Below, piece after piece: positions 54,965 through 63,112 of a stretch of DNA of 63,112 nt. Source of the DNA: Aeromonas salmonicida subsp. salmonicida (GTDB taxonomy: Bacteria; Pseudomonadota; Gammaproteobacteria; Enterobacterales; Aeromonadaceae); the NCBI RefSeq assembly GCF_001643305.1, contig NZ_LSGW01000055.1, positions 1 to 63,112 of the forward strand, written 5' to 3'. The notes beneath the pieces were generated by a model. That model was not told where the DNA came from, ran no database searches, and was given only the letters and a program-made list of their open reading frames with translations. The number at the start of each line of letters is the position of its first letter. Within the stretch, counting starts at the first letter, position 1. The position numbers and the translations under genes were made by a program.

Positions 54965-55945
54965 ATGAGCAAACCCGTTCGTATGGAGCCGGGCGTCAAG
55001 CTGCGCGATGGCGACAAGATGGCCCTGATCCCGGTGAAATTCATGCCGGATCCCAACGAGGAAGTGCTGCGCAAGCCGGACTGGATGCGGATCAAGCTGC
55101 CGCCGTCGAGCCAGAAGATCGAGCACATCAAGAGCACGCTGCGCAAGAACAAGCTGCACTCAGTGTGTGAAGAGGCCTCCTGCCCCAACCTGGCCGAGTG
55201 CTTCAACCACGGCACCGCCACCTTCATGATCATGGGGGCCATCTGCACCCGTCGTTGCCCCTTCTGCGACGTGGCCCACGGCCGCCCGCTGGCGCTGGAT
55301 CCTGACGAGCCGCAGAAGCTGGCACTCACCATCAAGGAGATGGGGTTGAAATACGTGGTCATCACCTCGGTGGACCGCGACGATCTGCGCGACGGCGGTG
55401 CCCAGCACTTCGCCGACTGCATCAAGCAGATCCGCGAGCACAGCCCCCAGACCCGCATCGAGATCCTGACACCGGACTTCCGTGGCCGCATGGAGCAGGC
55501 GCTGGAGGTGTTCCGCGAGACACCGCCGGACGTGTTCAACCACAACCTGGAAACCGCGCCGCGCATGTACCGTGTCGCCCGCCCCGGTGCCGACTACAAG
55601 TGGTCCCTTGAACTGCTGCGCCGCATCAAGGAGATGCACCCCCATGTGCCGACCAAATCCGGTGTCATGATGGGCCTTGGCGAGACCAACGAAGAAATAG
55701 TGCAGGTGCTCAAAGATCTGCGCGAGCACGGTGTCAACATGCTGACCCTGGGTCAGTACCTGCAGCCGAGCCGCCACCACCTGCCGGTGAAGCGCTACGT
55801 GCCGCCTGCAGAGTTTGACGAGCTGAAAGATGTCGCCATGGGGCTGGGCTTCTCCCACGCCGCCTGCGGCCCCTTCGTGCGCTCCTCCTACCATGCTGAT
55901 CTGCAAGCCAAGGGGGAAGAGGTTGTGGGTTACAAGGCTAAATAG
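54965..55945 (+). CDS. lipA: lipoyl synthase
   Basis: 326 aa radical-SAM enzyme inserting two sulfurs into octanoyl chains. Auxiliary-cluster cysteines in [12 protein letters not shown], radical-SAM CxxxCxxC in CTRRCPFC, and the C-terminal RSSYHAD motif. Last gene of the high-G+C backbone: base composition falls sharply right after its TAG. Confidence 0.96.
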   Translation: MSKPVRMEPGVKLRDGDKMALIPVKFMPDPNEEVLRKPDWMRIKLPPSSQKIEHIKSTLRKNKLHSVCEEASCPNLAECFNHGTATFMIMGAICTRRCPFCDVAHGRPLALDPDEPQKLALTIKEMGLKYVVITSVDRDDLRDGGAQHFADCIKQIREHSPQTRIEILTPDFRGRMEQALEVFRETPPDVFNHNLETAPRMYRVARPGADYKWSLELLRRIKEMHPHVPTKSGVMMGLGETNEEIVQVLKDLREHGVNMLTLGQYLQPSRHHLPVKRYVPPAEFDELKDVAMGLGFSHAACGPFVRSSYHADLQAKGEEVVGYKAK

Positions 55946-56001
55946 TACTCTACATCGGTAAATGAGATTGACACTGATGTTTTGTACTGTGAGGTTCAGA
56001 A

Positions 56002-57732
56002 ATGGCAGCAACAAGGATACCCAAGATCAAAGAATTTCCCATGGATGGGAAATTCTGGCGTGTTGATTGGAAAGGAGCTGTGCTCCCAAATCCTGACATC
56101 ACTACTGAGCCTCTTTTCCAAATCGTACTCAGTCCGTTCCTTGATAACCCCTTTAAAATGCGAGGAGACAAGCGGGCATCGGTTCGCCAAACTGATGTAG
56201 AACAGCAGATAGTTGTTGATATAGGTATTGGACAATTGCCATTGATTGCCACTGGCTCTGTATGGATGAATGGTATCTGTCAGGATATTCTAGCTGGAAA
56301 ATATGAAGCTATAAATAATCTGCTAATTTCACCGCAGACAACTCAGATAATCACAGCCACACATAAAGAAAATGGAAAAAATATTATTCCATACAAATCC
56401 TACCGTATTGGAAAGGCTGGCGCAGGAAGCAAACTGGTCGCAATTGAACGCAATGGAGATCCATTTGCGCTTCTAATCCCTGTAATGGAATTAGTTAGAT
56501 TTTATTATGCCATCTCGACTAATTTGTCTCATGCACTATTCTTTGGCTCATTACAACATAACCCAGACTCAGTTATAAACCTTAGCCGTACTCATTATCG
56601 TGCTGAAGATGATAGGTTTTTCCTTGGTTTGAGACAACATATAACTGATGAAGAAGGATGGATAATTGCTAGAATTCTTCATTCTAAAGAAGCTTTTTTA
56701 GCTAGCTGTAAAATTCATGATGCTGTATTGAGAAATGCTATAAATCATAAATTTATACATATTGAATCCGATTTTCCGTTTACTGGCTTAACTAACCTAG
56801 AGGCTAGAGTAAAATGGATACAACAATCGGAAGACTCCCCATGGCGTTGCCTAGTATTGTCTTTAGAGCGTTGCTCTGCCCCACTCCCATATAGCCATCT
56901 AACCGTGATTAGAGATAATGATGGTACTGGAGCAAAAAACGATACCGATCGTCCAGAAGATGAAAAGAAACTATATTCCCGTAAAACCGGAACTTCTACA
57001 CAAAAATCTGAAGACCCACATCTACAAAGTGGAACAGATACAAATGCAAGCCTGTCAAATATGCTAATAACTGTTCCAAGCGATCGATTTGGTGCATTAA
57101 CTGGCCGAAAACCGGATAAACCTACGAAAGAGGAATGTGAGTATCGTAGTGCAGGTACGTCATTACAAGGCTTTCTCATTGACGCTCTTGGTACAGGTCT
57201 TGGTGGCTTTGGTTTGGATGAAAAATATACCCAAAAAGCCAATGTTTCTCCTACCTACACACGCAAAAAAGGTGCTAAAGCAAGTTTTGATATCTTAATT
57301 TCAGCAGTAGAAGAACTGAATAAATATAATGGAATATCTGCAAGCATTCGCCAAGTAGCACCCGCATTTGAATATATGCCATTAACCAAATCATCAAAAA
57401 GATGGCAATGGGCATATTTGGATTCATCAACCAAAACAAAGCGCGATGTTATAATTGCAGATATTTTATTTAATGGGCAATTTTTTAATATCATCGAGTT
57501 TGAAATGAGAGAAAATGAAAATTTTACAGTTTCGTTGATCTCATCAGGGGAGCACAAACTCAATGCTGAAGATTTTCATAAAATCCTCTTTCGGTGTTCT
57601 CTAGCTGGAGGTATTTGGAAGAAGATCAAACTCAATGACCTAGGCATCGATTTAATAAGCCTGAAACACACATGGAGCGATCATCAGTCGTTTTCTGAGG
57701 CAATAAACAGACGAATCATTACCATATCATAA
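56002..57732 (+). CDS. TnsE-like protein (orphan, tentative)
   Basis: 576 aa in A+T-rich DNA directly after lipA. The C-terminal 150 residues line up by eye with TnsE of Tn7: FDILISAVEELNKY, then NGQFFNIIEFEMRENENFT, DFHKILFRCS and a Trp before the end, against FDELLSIL, NGSEFVLLEVDASDG and DFEKIRRGVV in TnsE. An N-terminal MELVRFYYAISTNLSHALF resembles the LELARSLFLINSYF segment of TnsE. TnsE directs Tn7 to replicating plasmids by binding the sliding clamp and DNA. No tnsABCD genes or Tn7-like ends were seen here. The alignment is from memory; it could be a distant island-maintenance or defence protein. Confidence 0.45.
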   Translation: MAATRIPKIKEFPMDGKFWRVDWKGAVLPNPDITTEPLFQIVLSPFLDNPFKMRGDKRASVRQTDVEQQIVVDIGIGQLPLIATGSVWMNGICQDILAGKYEAINNLLISPQTTQIITATHKENGKNIIPYKSYRIGKAGAGSKLVAIERNGDPFALLIPVMELVRFYYAISTNLSHALFFGSLQHNPDSVINLSRTHYRAEDDRFFLGLRQHITDEEGWIIARILHSKEAFLASCKIHDAVLRNAINHKFIHIESDFPFTGLTNLEARVKWIQQSEDSPWRCLVLSLERCSAPLPYSHLTVIRDNDGTGAKNDTDRPEDEKKLYSRKTGTSTQKSEDPHLQSGTDTNASLSNMLITVPSDRFGALTGRKPDKPTKEECEYRSAGTSLQGFLIDALGTGLGGFGLDEKYTQKANVSPTYTRKKGAKASFDILISAVEELNKYNGISASIRQVAPAFEYMPLTKSSKRWQWAYLDSSTKTKRDVIIADILFNGQFFNIIEFEMRENENFTVSLISSGEHKLNAEDFHKILFRCSLAGGIWKKIKLNDLGIDLISLKHTWSDHQSFSEAINRRIITIS

Positions 57733-57890
57733 TTTTCACAATACTAATTACTGTGTCATCAACTATGATTTAGATGCACATAAATATAAAATAAATATAT
57801 CAAACCTATTAGCCTTAATAAGATCATATTGATATTTTACTTTTTTTTATTAAATTAATCAGAGTTACTATTGTGATGGAGAGGCTGAAC

Positions 57891-58055
57891 ATGGAAGAAG
57901 AATTTAGCAAATATGATCCTACCGAATACTTGACCAGTGAAGCGGAGATCAATGCTTACCTGAAGGAAGCGATCGAGATTGGAGACTTAGAATTGATATC
58001 TGTCGTACTTAATGACATTGAGAAGACGCGTAAAAATAATTCACATCACCCTTAA
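57891..58055 (+). pseudogene. truncated HI1420-type addiction-module antitoxin
   Basis: 54 residues from the ATG at 57891 (a GTG/ATG at 57873 is also in frame). KYDPTEYLTSEAEINAYLKEA followed by IGDLELISVVLNDIEKTR matches the N-terminal half of the HigA-like HI1420 family, which should continue with a helix-turn-helix of about 45 residues. Here it ends KNNSHHP and stops; no frame downstream contains the missing part, and no HigB/RelE-type toxin gene lies upstream. GGAG lies seven bases before the ATG. Confidence 0.6.
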
Positions 58056-58063
58056 TGTTGTGA

Positions 58064-58091
58064 CACTCCTTAATTTATTAAGAGTGCTTTT
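58064..58091 (+). terminator. terminator-like hairpin upstream of the CBASS operon
   Basis: CACTC(C)TTAAT (58064-58074) pairs with ATTAAGAGTG (58077-58086) with one bulged C, followed by CTTTTA. It isolates capV from the truncated antitoxin. Confidence 0.6.
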
Positions 58092-58141
58092 ACCCATAAA
58101 TCTCCCTTCACCTCTCATTCACAAATATTAAGGGCGCAGCG

Positions 58142-59206
58142 ATGTCAAATGTAGATAATACTCGGGTTAGAATTCTCAGTCTTAACGGAGGGGGGGTTAG
58201 GGGGCTGTTTACTATCAGTGTGCTCGCAGAGATAGAACGTATAATCGCATCGAGAACTGGAATCCAAGATGTCAAGGTCGGTGACTATTTTGATCTAATA
58301 ACAGGAACCTCCATAGGTGGAATATTAGCTCTTGGGCTAGCTACAGGAAAAACAGCAAGAGAACTAGAAGCAGTGTTCTTTGAGCAAGCCCCTAATATTT
58401 TTCCGCCACGCTGGGGATGGCTCAATACATTAAGATCTCTTTTTGCACCTATCTATGATAGCGAGCCCTTGAAAAGATCTGTAGAAAAGATGATAGGGTC
58501 AGATACCGTATTTAATGACCTTAATAGACGAGTAATGATTCCAGCAGTAAACTTATCTACGGGTAAACCCCAATTCTTTAAGACTCCTCACAATCCTAAT
58601 TTTAACAGAGATGGCATCTTAAAATTGATCGATGCGGCAATGGCAACTTCTGCCGCCCCAACCTACTTTGCTCCTCACTACTGTGACGATCTTAAAACAT
58701 ACTTTGCGGATGGTGGCTTGGTCGCAAACAACCCAAGTTATATTGGTTTACTTGAGGTTTTCCGTGATATGAGAACCGACTTTCCCAATGCGTCTTATCA
58801 GAATGTGCATATTTTAAATATTGGAACTCTTGGCGAAGAATATACAATAAGTCCAAAGGCTCTGGATGCAAAATGGTGGAATGGATATATTGGATTGTGG
58901 GGAGCAGGAAAACGATTAGTCCTAACAACAATGACATCAAACCAATTATTGCATAAAAACATGCTCATGCGAGAGTTATTAACTAACTCAGCAAAAGATA
59001 ATTATGTTTATCTAGATGATACCATACCAAACGAGGCGGCAAGCGATATCACATTAGATAATGCCAGTAAAAGTTCGCTTCGGAATTTATCAAGTCGAGG
59101 CAAACAACTTGCGACAGTTGAATTTACCAGCAATATGAACTTGCAATATTTTTTTGATATCCCAGCACTTCCTTTTAAACATGTGATAATTGAAGGAAAT
59201 AACTAA
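58142..59206 (+). CDS. capV: CBASS effector patatin-like phospholipase
   Basis: 354 aa patatin domain. Oxyanion-hole glycine loop NGGGVRGLF near the N-terminus, nucleophile Ser57 in GTSIGG, and catalytic Asp190 in FADGGLVANNP. In the V. cholerae type II CBASS, CapV is activated by 3'3'-cGAMP from DncV and degrades the inner membrane of infected cells. AAGGG precedes the ATG; the stop overlaps the dncV start by one base. All catalytic residues intact. Confidence 0.92.
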   Translation: MSNVDNTRVRILSLNGGGVRGLFTISVLAEIERIIASRTGIQDVKVGDYFDLITGTSIGGILALGLATGKTARELEAVFFEQAPNIFPPRWGWLNTLRSLFAPIYDSEPLKRSVEKMIGSDTVFNDLNRRVMIPAVNLSTGKPQFFKTPHNPNFNRDGILKLIDAAMATSAAPTYFAPHYCDDLKTYFADGGLVANNPSYIGLLEVFRDMRTDFPNASYQNVHILNIGTLGEEYTISPKALDAKWWNGYIGLWGAGKRLVLTTMTSNQLLHKNMLMRELLTNSAKDNYVYLDDTIPNEAASDITLDNASKSSLRNLSSRGKQLATVEFTSNMNLQYFFDIPALPFKHVIIEGNN

Positions 59207-60492
59207 TGACTTGGAATTTTCACGAGTACTATACCAATAATGAGAACGGTCTAATGGGTAAATTGGTACTCTCAGCAAATGAAAAAAAACAACTAATAAA
59301 TTTACGTCAAGTTATTCGCTGGAGAACAAAAGAGGTTTTTGAAGAGGCAAAAAATATTGCTTCTTCAATTTCCACATTAGAAAATATAGAGCACAGGCTT
59401 ATTAATACAAAATTAATCTACCTATCCAAAGTTGAGAGGAATCAAATTGCAAAACTAATTTATGATATGGACGAGGATGCCCGTCAAGAGTTTTTAGACC
59501 TAACTCCACGTTTTTGGACTCAAGGAAGCTTTCAATACGACACTCTCAATCGACCGTTTCATCCAGGTCAAGAAATGGACATTGACGATGGCACCTATAT
59601 GCCGATGCCAATTTTTGAAGCTGAACCTAAAATAGGCCATTCATTGCTCCTTTTACTAGTTGACTCATCCTTAAAATCACTAGTAGCAGAGTATGATGGT
59701 TGGATTTATGAAGCAAAACAAACTTGTGGAAGAATCAAAATTCCAAGCAACAAAACACATATCGATGTGCCTATGTATGCTATACCGAAGGACCAATTTC
59801 TTCAAAAGCAGACAGCTATGGCCAAATGTAGAGCTAGAGTCGGTTCTGAAAGTATTTTTGAGTCTTATGCGATGGACAGTGATGACACATCTTATGAAGT
59901 AGACACCAAACATGTAAATCTAGCTCTACGTGATGGTAGTAAAAAATGGCTTAACAGTGACCCTAAAATTGTTGAAGACTGGTTTAACGACAGTTGTATT
60001 CGTATCGGTCAACACCTTCGAGAGGTCTGTCGCTTTATGAAGGCTTGGCGCGATGCTCAATGGGAAGTTGGGGGGCCATCATCAATTAGTCTCATGGCCG
60101 CCACTGTAAATGTCATGGATCGAGTAAGCCATGATTCAAAAAATATGGGAGAAACGATGAAGATCGTTGCAGAGCACCTCCCTGAAGAGTTTAAGAATGG
60201 TATTGAAAGCCCCGATAGTACTGATGAAAAACCTCTTTTCCCACCATTTAATGAACATGGCAGCAGGGAAAAAGATATAATGGAAAAGTTGAATAAGCTA
60301 CATAATATCCTTCTTGAAGCTGAAGTTGCTGAATCAAAGCAAAATGCTTTATCTAAAATTAATAAGGCATTTGGGCAACGTGTAAGCGATCATAATATAA
60401 TAATTTCTGAAGCAGCTGCACCAGTATTTAGAGAAACGGCTAGCACAGCCAGTGCAGCATCTAAGATTAGTAGTACTATGGTAAGTGGTTAA
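59206..60492 (+). CDS. dncV: cGAMP synthase, CD-NTase of the DncV type
   Basis: 428 aa, strongly similar to V. cholerae DncV (TPRFWTQGSFQYDTLNRPF and GQEMDIDDGTYMPMPIFE are near-identical). Nucleotidyltransferase residues: GS at 107-108 and Asp125/Asp127 in MDIDDG; third acidic residue in the KTHIDVPMYAIP strand. Makes 3'3'-cGAMP on phage infection. The C-terminus SSTMVSG keeps the terminal glycine that Cap2 uses for conjugation. Translationally coupled to capV (TAATG). Confidence 0.95.
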   Translation: MTWNFHEYYTNNENGLMGKLVLSANEKKQLINLRQVIRWRTKEVFEEAKNIASSISTLENIEHRLINTKLIYLSKVERNQIAKLIYDMDEDARQEFLDLTPRFWTQGSFQYDTLNRPFHPGQEMDIDDGTYMPMPIFEAEPKIGHSLLLLLVDSSLKSLVAEYDGWIYEAKQTCGRIKIPSNKTHIDVPMYAIPKDQFLQKQTAMAKCRARVGSESIFESYAMDSDDTSYEVDTKHVNLALRDGSKKWLNSDPKIVEDWFNDSCIRIGQHLREVCRFMKAWRDAQWEVGGPSSISLMAATVNVMDRVSHDSKNMGETMKIVAEHLPEEFKNGIESPDSTDEKPLFPPFNEHGSREKDIMEKLNKLHNILLEAEVAESKQNALSKINKAFGQRVSDHNIIISEAAAPVFRETASTASAASKISSTMVSG

Positions 60493-60494
60493 GT

Positions 60495-62249
60495 ATGAAC
60501 GCTGAGCTTCATAGTATCTTATTGGGCTGTGGTTTCATATATACCCCAGCCCAACGAATGCCCAAAGATACACTGCTATAATATAAAAACCATCGATATG
60601 GGTTTTATATTAAAGACTACACCACTGATGTAGGAATTTTCTCTATTGCTTTAGTTTTATCAAATGATCCACATATCAAGCTCCCCACGGCTTTTGCAAT
60701 TCAACGCCCTGACTACTGTCTTGGAAGATTGACGCCCCATATATCCCATGAGGGTATAGTTTGCTATGTCTCACAAATGGAAGCTGATTGGGACCCTAAC
60801 AATCTAAATGGATTATATCGTGACGTAGATGCACAGATACAGATCACTTTAAATAACACAATTAAATCATTAATAAATTCACCATCTAATGATACTGAAT
60901 TAGAGGGTGAGTTTTCTGCCTATTGGAGACCAATAGAAGATCTTTTTATTCTTTCTAAACCTATTAAAAAATCAGCATTATCCACATGGGTTATAAATAA
61001 TGGAAATAATACCTATGATGAATATTTAACTGTCGAGAATGCTCTTGATAAAAACAATAATGAGCACATAAATTGGCTAAGACAACGTGGATTGAAACCA
61101 GAAGGATTAAAAAAAGGACCAATACCCACTCATTATATTCTTGTCAAACCAACTAAACTTGCAGGTGTAATATGGCCACCTATGAGTTTTTCTAATGTAT
61201 TGACTTGGCTTTCAGAAGTAGATCATATTGCTCGTGACCGAGTAATCGACTGTTTATTATCCAAGAATAAAAAAAGGCATGTTATATTACTTGACATAGA
61301 GCATCAAGATACACTTGCTATCTACATAGAGTTAAATTTAGATGCAATTAATATAAAGCGCCATACTAGAAAAAATCCCAAGAGTTCATCTTTAAAATAT
61401 AAAACCTCTCTACTCAGCGGTAGAAGTGTCATATCTGTATTTAAGCGTCTAAGCGTAACAAAGTCAGATAGGGATACATTACTAAGTCGCAATTTACCAC
61501 GACCTGGAATTGGGCATTTAAGTAGCAAAAGAATAGCACTTATTGGCTGTGGTACAATTGGCGGTTACTTAGCTCAATTACTGTTACGTAGTGGGGCCGG
61601 ATGTGGTGAAAAACATTTTCACCTATATGATAGTGATCATTTTAGCCCTCATAATTTTGGCCGCCATACTTTAACGGCTAACCATTTTGGCAAGAATAAA
61701 GCATTAGCTTTAGCTGATACATTATATGACACGATACATATCGTTAAAAACATTAAAGGATTTTCGTCACAGTTTCCAATTTTACCGAAAACACTGGCAC
61801 ACTACGATATCATAATTGATGCAACTGGACGGCCACCAGTATCTAAGCGTTTAAGCGCTGTAATTAGGATGATCAATAATGAACCGAGGCCAATTCTTAT
61901 TCATGCATTAAATGATGGAAATGGACGCGCATCCAAAGTCCTAGTTGATGATGGAAGCTGTTGTTATGGCTGTATGGTTTCCGATCCAGCTACACACCGA
62001 AATAATATTGACTTAAGATTTGAAAAAATTGACCAATCATCTGAAATAGATATTAGTTGTGGTAGTACATATACACCATATGATGCAGCAGTCAGTCATA
62101 TCACGGCTGCATTAGCACAAGAGGCAACTCTTAATACTTTAGAAGAAAATATACCATGGACTTATAATGAACATATGTTCGATGGTTCTCGTTCCAGAAA
62201 GCAGAAACGACTTGTCCGTTACAATAACTGTCCTATTTGTCATGAATAA
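60495..62249 (+). pseudogene. cap2: CBASS E1/E2 ligase with in-frame stop at codon 29
   Basis: From ATG 60495, two bases after dncV, the frame reads MNAELHSILLGCGFIYTPAQ, reaches TAA at 60579-60581 (codon 29), and continues open in the same frame to 62249 (584 residues if the stop is read through). The E2 domain has its catalytic cysteine in SHEGIVCYV (position 90). The E1 domain has the nucleotide fold ALIGCGTIGGYLAQLLLRSG, zinc-type cysteines near 489-493 and the E1 cysteine at 522 in DISCGSTYTPYD. Cap2 primes DncV by conjugating its C-terminus. After the stop no ATG or GTG occurs until residue 98; a TTG at 60729 would remove part of the E2 fold. Probably inactive or read through, unless a sequence error. 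Confidence 0.85.
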
Positions 62250-62706
62250 AAATTTAGACTTGATATTTTCAGATAACAGTAACAGCATGATTGTGATAAT
62301 GAGCAATGTAGTAGAAATATTGTTATCACATCGCCAACTTACATCTGATAGTTTCGAGGCTGCCGGGGTGCTTATTGGGGAACGTAGAGGAATGCATCTA
62401 GTAATAAATGATCTTTCTGAACCCGGAGCCGGCGATATTAGACACCGTTACAATGTAGATAGACGAGGACAACATCATCAAGCTAAGGTAATATCAACGT
62501 TCTCTCAATCTGATGGGCGAAAGCAATATTTAGGTGAATGGCATACTCATCCTGAAGATTATCCAGCTCCATCCAGTACTGATAAATCTTCTTGGGCGCG
62601 AAATTTAAAATATAACAAACCGATGATCGTCATCATTGTTGGTCGTAATGATATATGGGTAGGGAAAATAGTTGAAAATAGCCTCGTAAAGCTAACTGAA
62701 ATGTAA
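62242..62706 (+). CDS. cap3: CBASS JAMM/MPN isopeptidase
   Basis: 154 aa from ATG 62242, overlapping cap2 by 8 bases. JAB1/MPN metalloprotease motif H-x-H-x7-S-x2-D at His101, His103, Ser111 and Asp114 (GEWHTHPEDYPAP then SSTD), with the upstream acidic residue in GVLIGERR. Cap3 removes DncV from its conjugates and so limits Cap2 signalling. Intact. The open frame extends to 62167 inside cap2, but the overlap start is the natural one. Confidence 0.9.
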   Translation: MNKNLDLIFSDNSNSMIVIMSNVVEILLSHRQLTSDSFEAAGVLIGERRGMHLVINDLSEPGAGDIRHRYNVDRRGQHHQAKVISTFSQSDGRKQYLGEWHTHPEDYPAPSSTDKSSWARNLKYNKPMIVIIVGRNDIWVGKIVENSLVKLTEM

Positions 62707-62737
62707 GAGAATTAAACATATAATATCTTTGAATATT

Positions 62738-63109
62738 TCAATAACGAAAGTGCTTTATGATATATTCTTTCAGTTCAGTCTCAAAGTCCTTATATAATAT
62801 ATGTAATGGAATGATTTCCAACTTAACCATGGTCTTTAATTTCCTTCTGTTGGCTGTGAGTGAAAAAGCGATTTCAATTAAACTATGTCGTTCTCTGATT
62901 GGTCTTAATTCTAAGTTTACTGGCCATGACAACATATTCAGAAATGTATGAAATTCCTTATCTGAAATATACTTAACAAATTCCCTACCATATTCTTTTG
63001 AACTGATTAAACGACAAATTTGGTGTAACAAGGCTAAATTGACATAACTTAAAGATCCAGCAGGGTAAAATCCACGATCGATAGTTTTAAGAAGGCTAAA
63101 TAACTGATC
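62738..63109 (-). CDS. C-terminal part of an unidentified protein (partial)
   Basis: Minus-strand frame open from just inside the right edge, beginning DQLFSLLKTIDRGFYPAGSL and ending KEYIIKHFRY, with no ATG start; the first possible start is a TTG at 63031. A TAG in the same frame is the last codon of the window (63112-63110). It is either a small protein or the tail of a larger gene broken by a nonsense or frameshift mutation. Convergent with the CBASS operon. Not recognised. Confidence 0.4.
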   Translation of the reverse strand, partial: DQLFSLLKTIDRGFYPAGSLSYVNLALLHQICRLISSKEYGREFVKYISDKEFHTFLNMLSWPVNLELRPIRERHSLIEIAFSLTANRRKLKTMVKLEIIPLHILYKDFETELKEYIIKHFRY

Positions 63110-63112
63110 CTA

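Noticed and set aside
60729..62249. Taking the TTG at 60729 as the genuine Cap2 start
   Set aside because: It would remove the first 78 residues of the E2 fold, has no ribosome binding site, and the upstream region is in the same frame, starts two bases after dncV and reads as E2 domain apart from one stop.
56002..63112. A complete Tn7-like transposon or integrative element
   Set aside because: No tnsABCD, integrase or recombinase gene and no terminal repeats found within the window; only a TnsE-like gene is present.
1..63112. CRISPR array, rRNA or tRNA genes
   Set aside because: No regularly spaced repeats and no recognisable tRNA or rRNA sequence were seen on either strand.

Overview
The window looks like a chromosomal segment of an Aeromonas-like gammaproteobacterium. 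This rests on recognisable core genes rather than a database search: a high-G+C backbone, the block miaB-ybeZ-ybeY-corC-lnt / ybeL-leuS-lptE-holA-nadD-rsfS-rlmH-mrdA-mrdB-mltB-rlpA-dacA-ybeD-lipB-lipA in the order known from enterics, a complete frdABCD operon, and an EarP/Arg32-type EF-P pair. No rRNA, tRNA or CRISPR array was seen.

Layout. 0.1-6.1 kb: mechanosensitive channel (mscM), a glycerophosphodiester phosphodiesterase and a chemotaxis receptor behind a sigma-28-type promoter. 6.6-9.9 kb: fumarate reductase frdABCD with an FNR-like site. 10-14.4 kb: a DAPG-hydrolase-family enzyme divergent from a TetR regulator with a palindromic operator, a periplasmic binding protein, ycaQ and a methyltransferase. 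14.6-21.3 kb: a compact cluster of a thermostable-hemolysin/GNAT-like protein, an acyl-adenylating enzyme, a haem-oxygenase-like diiron protein, an SDR and a TPR protein, followed by a QseB/PmrA-like two-component system. A CTTAAG-N5-CTTAAG box lies in front of the cluster. Together these suggest a dedicated, self-regulated lipid- or amino-acid-derived metabolite pathway, and this is the best candidate here for an undescribed system. 21.4-34.4 kb: guaC, earP, efp and assorted enzymes and regulators, with one decayed gene near 28 kb. 34.6-55.9 kb: tRNA modification, ribosome maturation, envelope synthesis and lipoate genes.

55.95 kb to the end: an A+T-rich accessory island starts directly after lipA. 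It carries a 576-aa protein whose C-terminus resembles TnsE of Tn7, a truncated HI1420-type antitoxin, and a type II CBASS operon (capV patatin phospholipase, dncV cGAMP synthase, cap2 E1/E2 ligase, cap3 JAMM protease) very like the one in the Vibrio cholerae VSP-1 island. Its cap2 frame is interrupted by one in-frame TAA at codon 29. A fragmentary minus-strand ORF lies at the right edge.

Several small lesions recur in the backbone: duplicated stop/start junctions at the response-regulator/kinase and lptE/holA boundaries, a frameshifted TPR tail, an internal deletion in mltB, and a four-residue deletion in the signalling tip of the chemoreceptor. Either this lineage has an unusual load of small rearrangements and homeologous recombination, or some of them are sequence errors; reads or relatives would decide.
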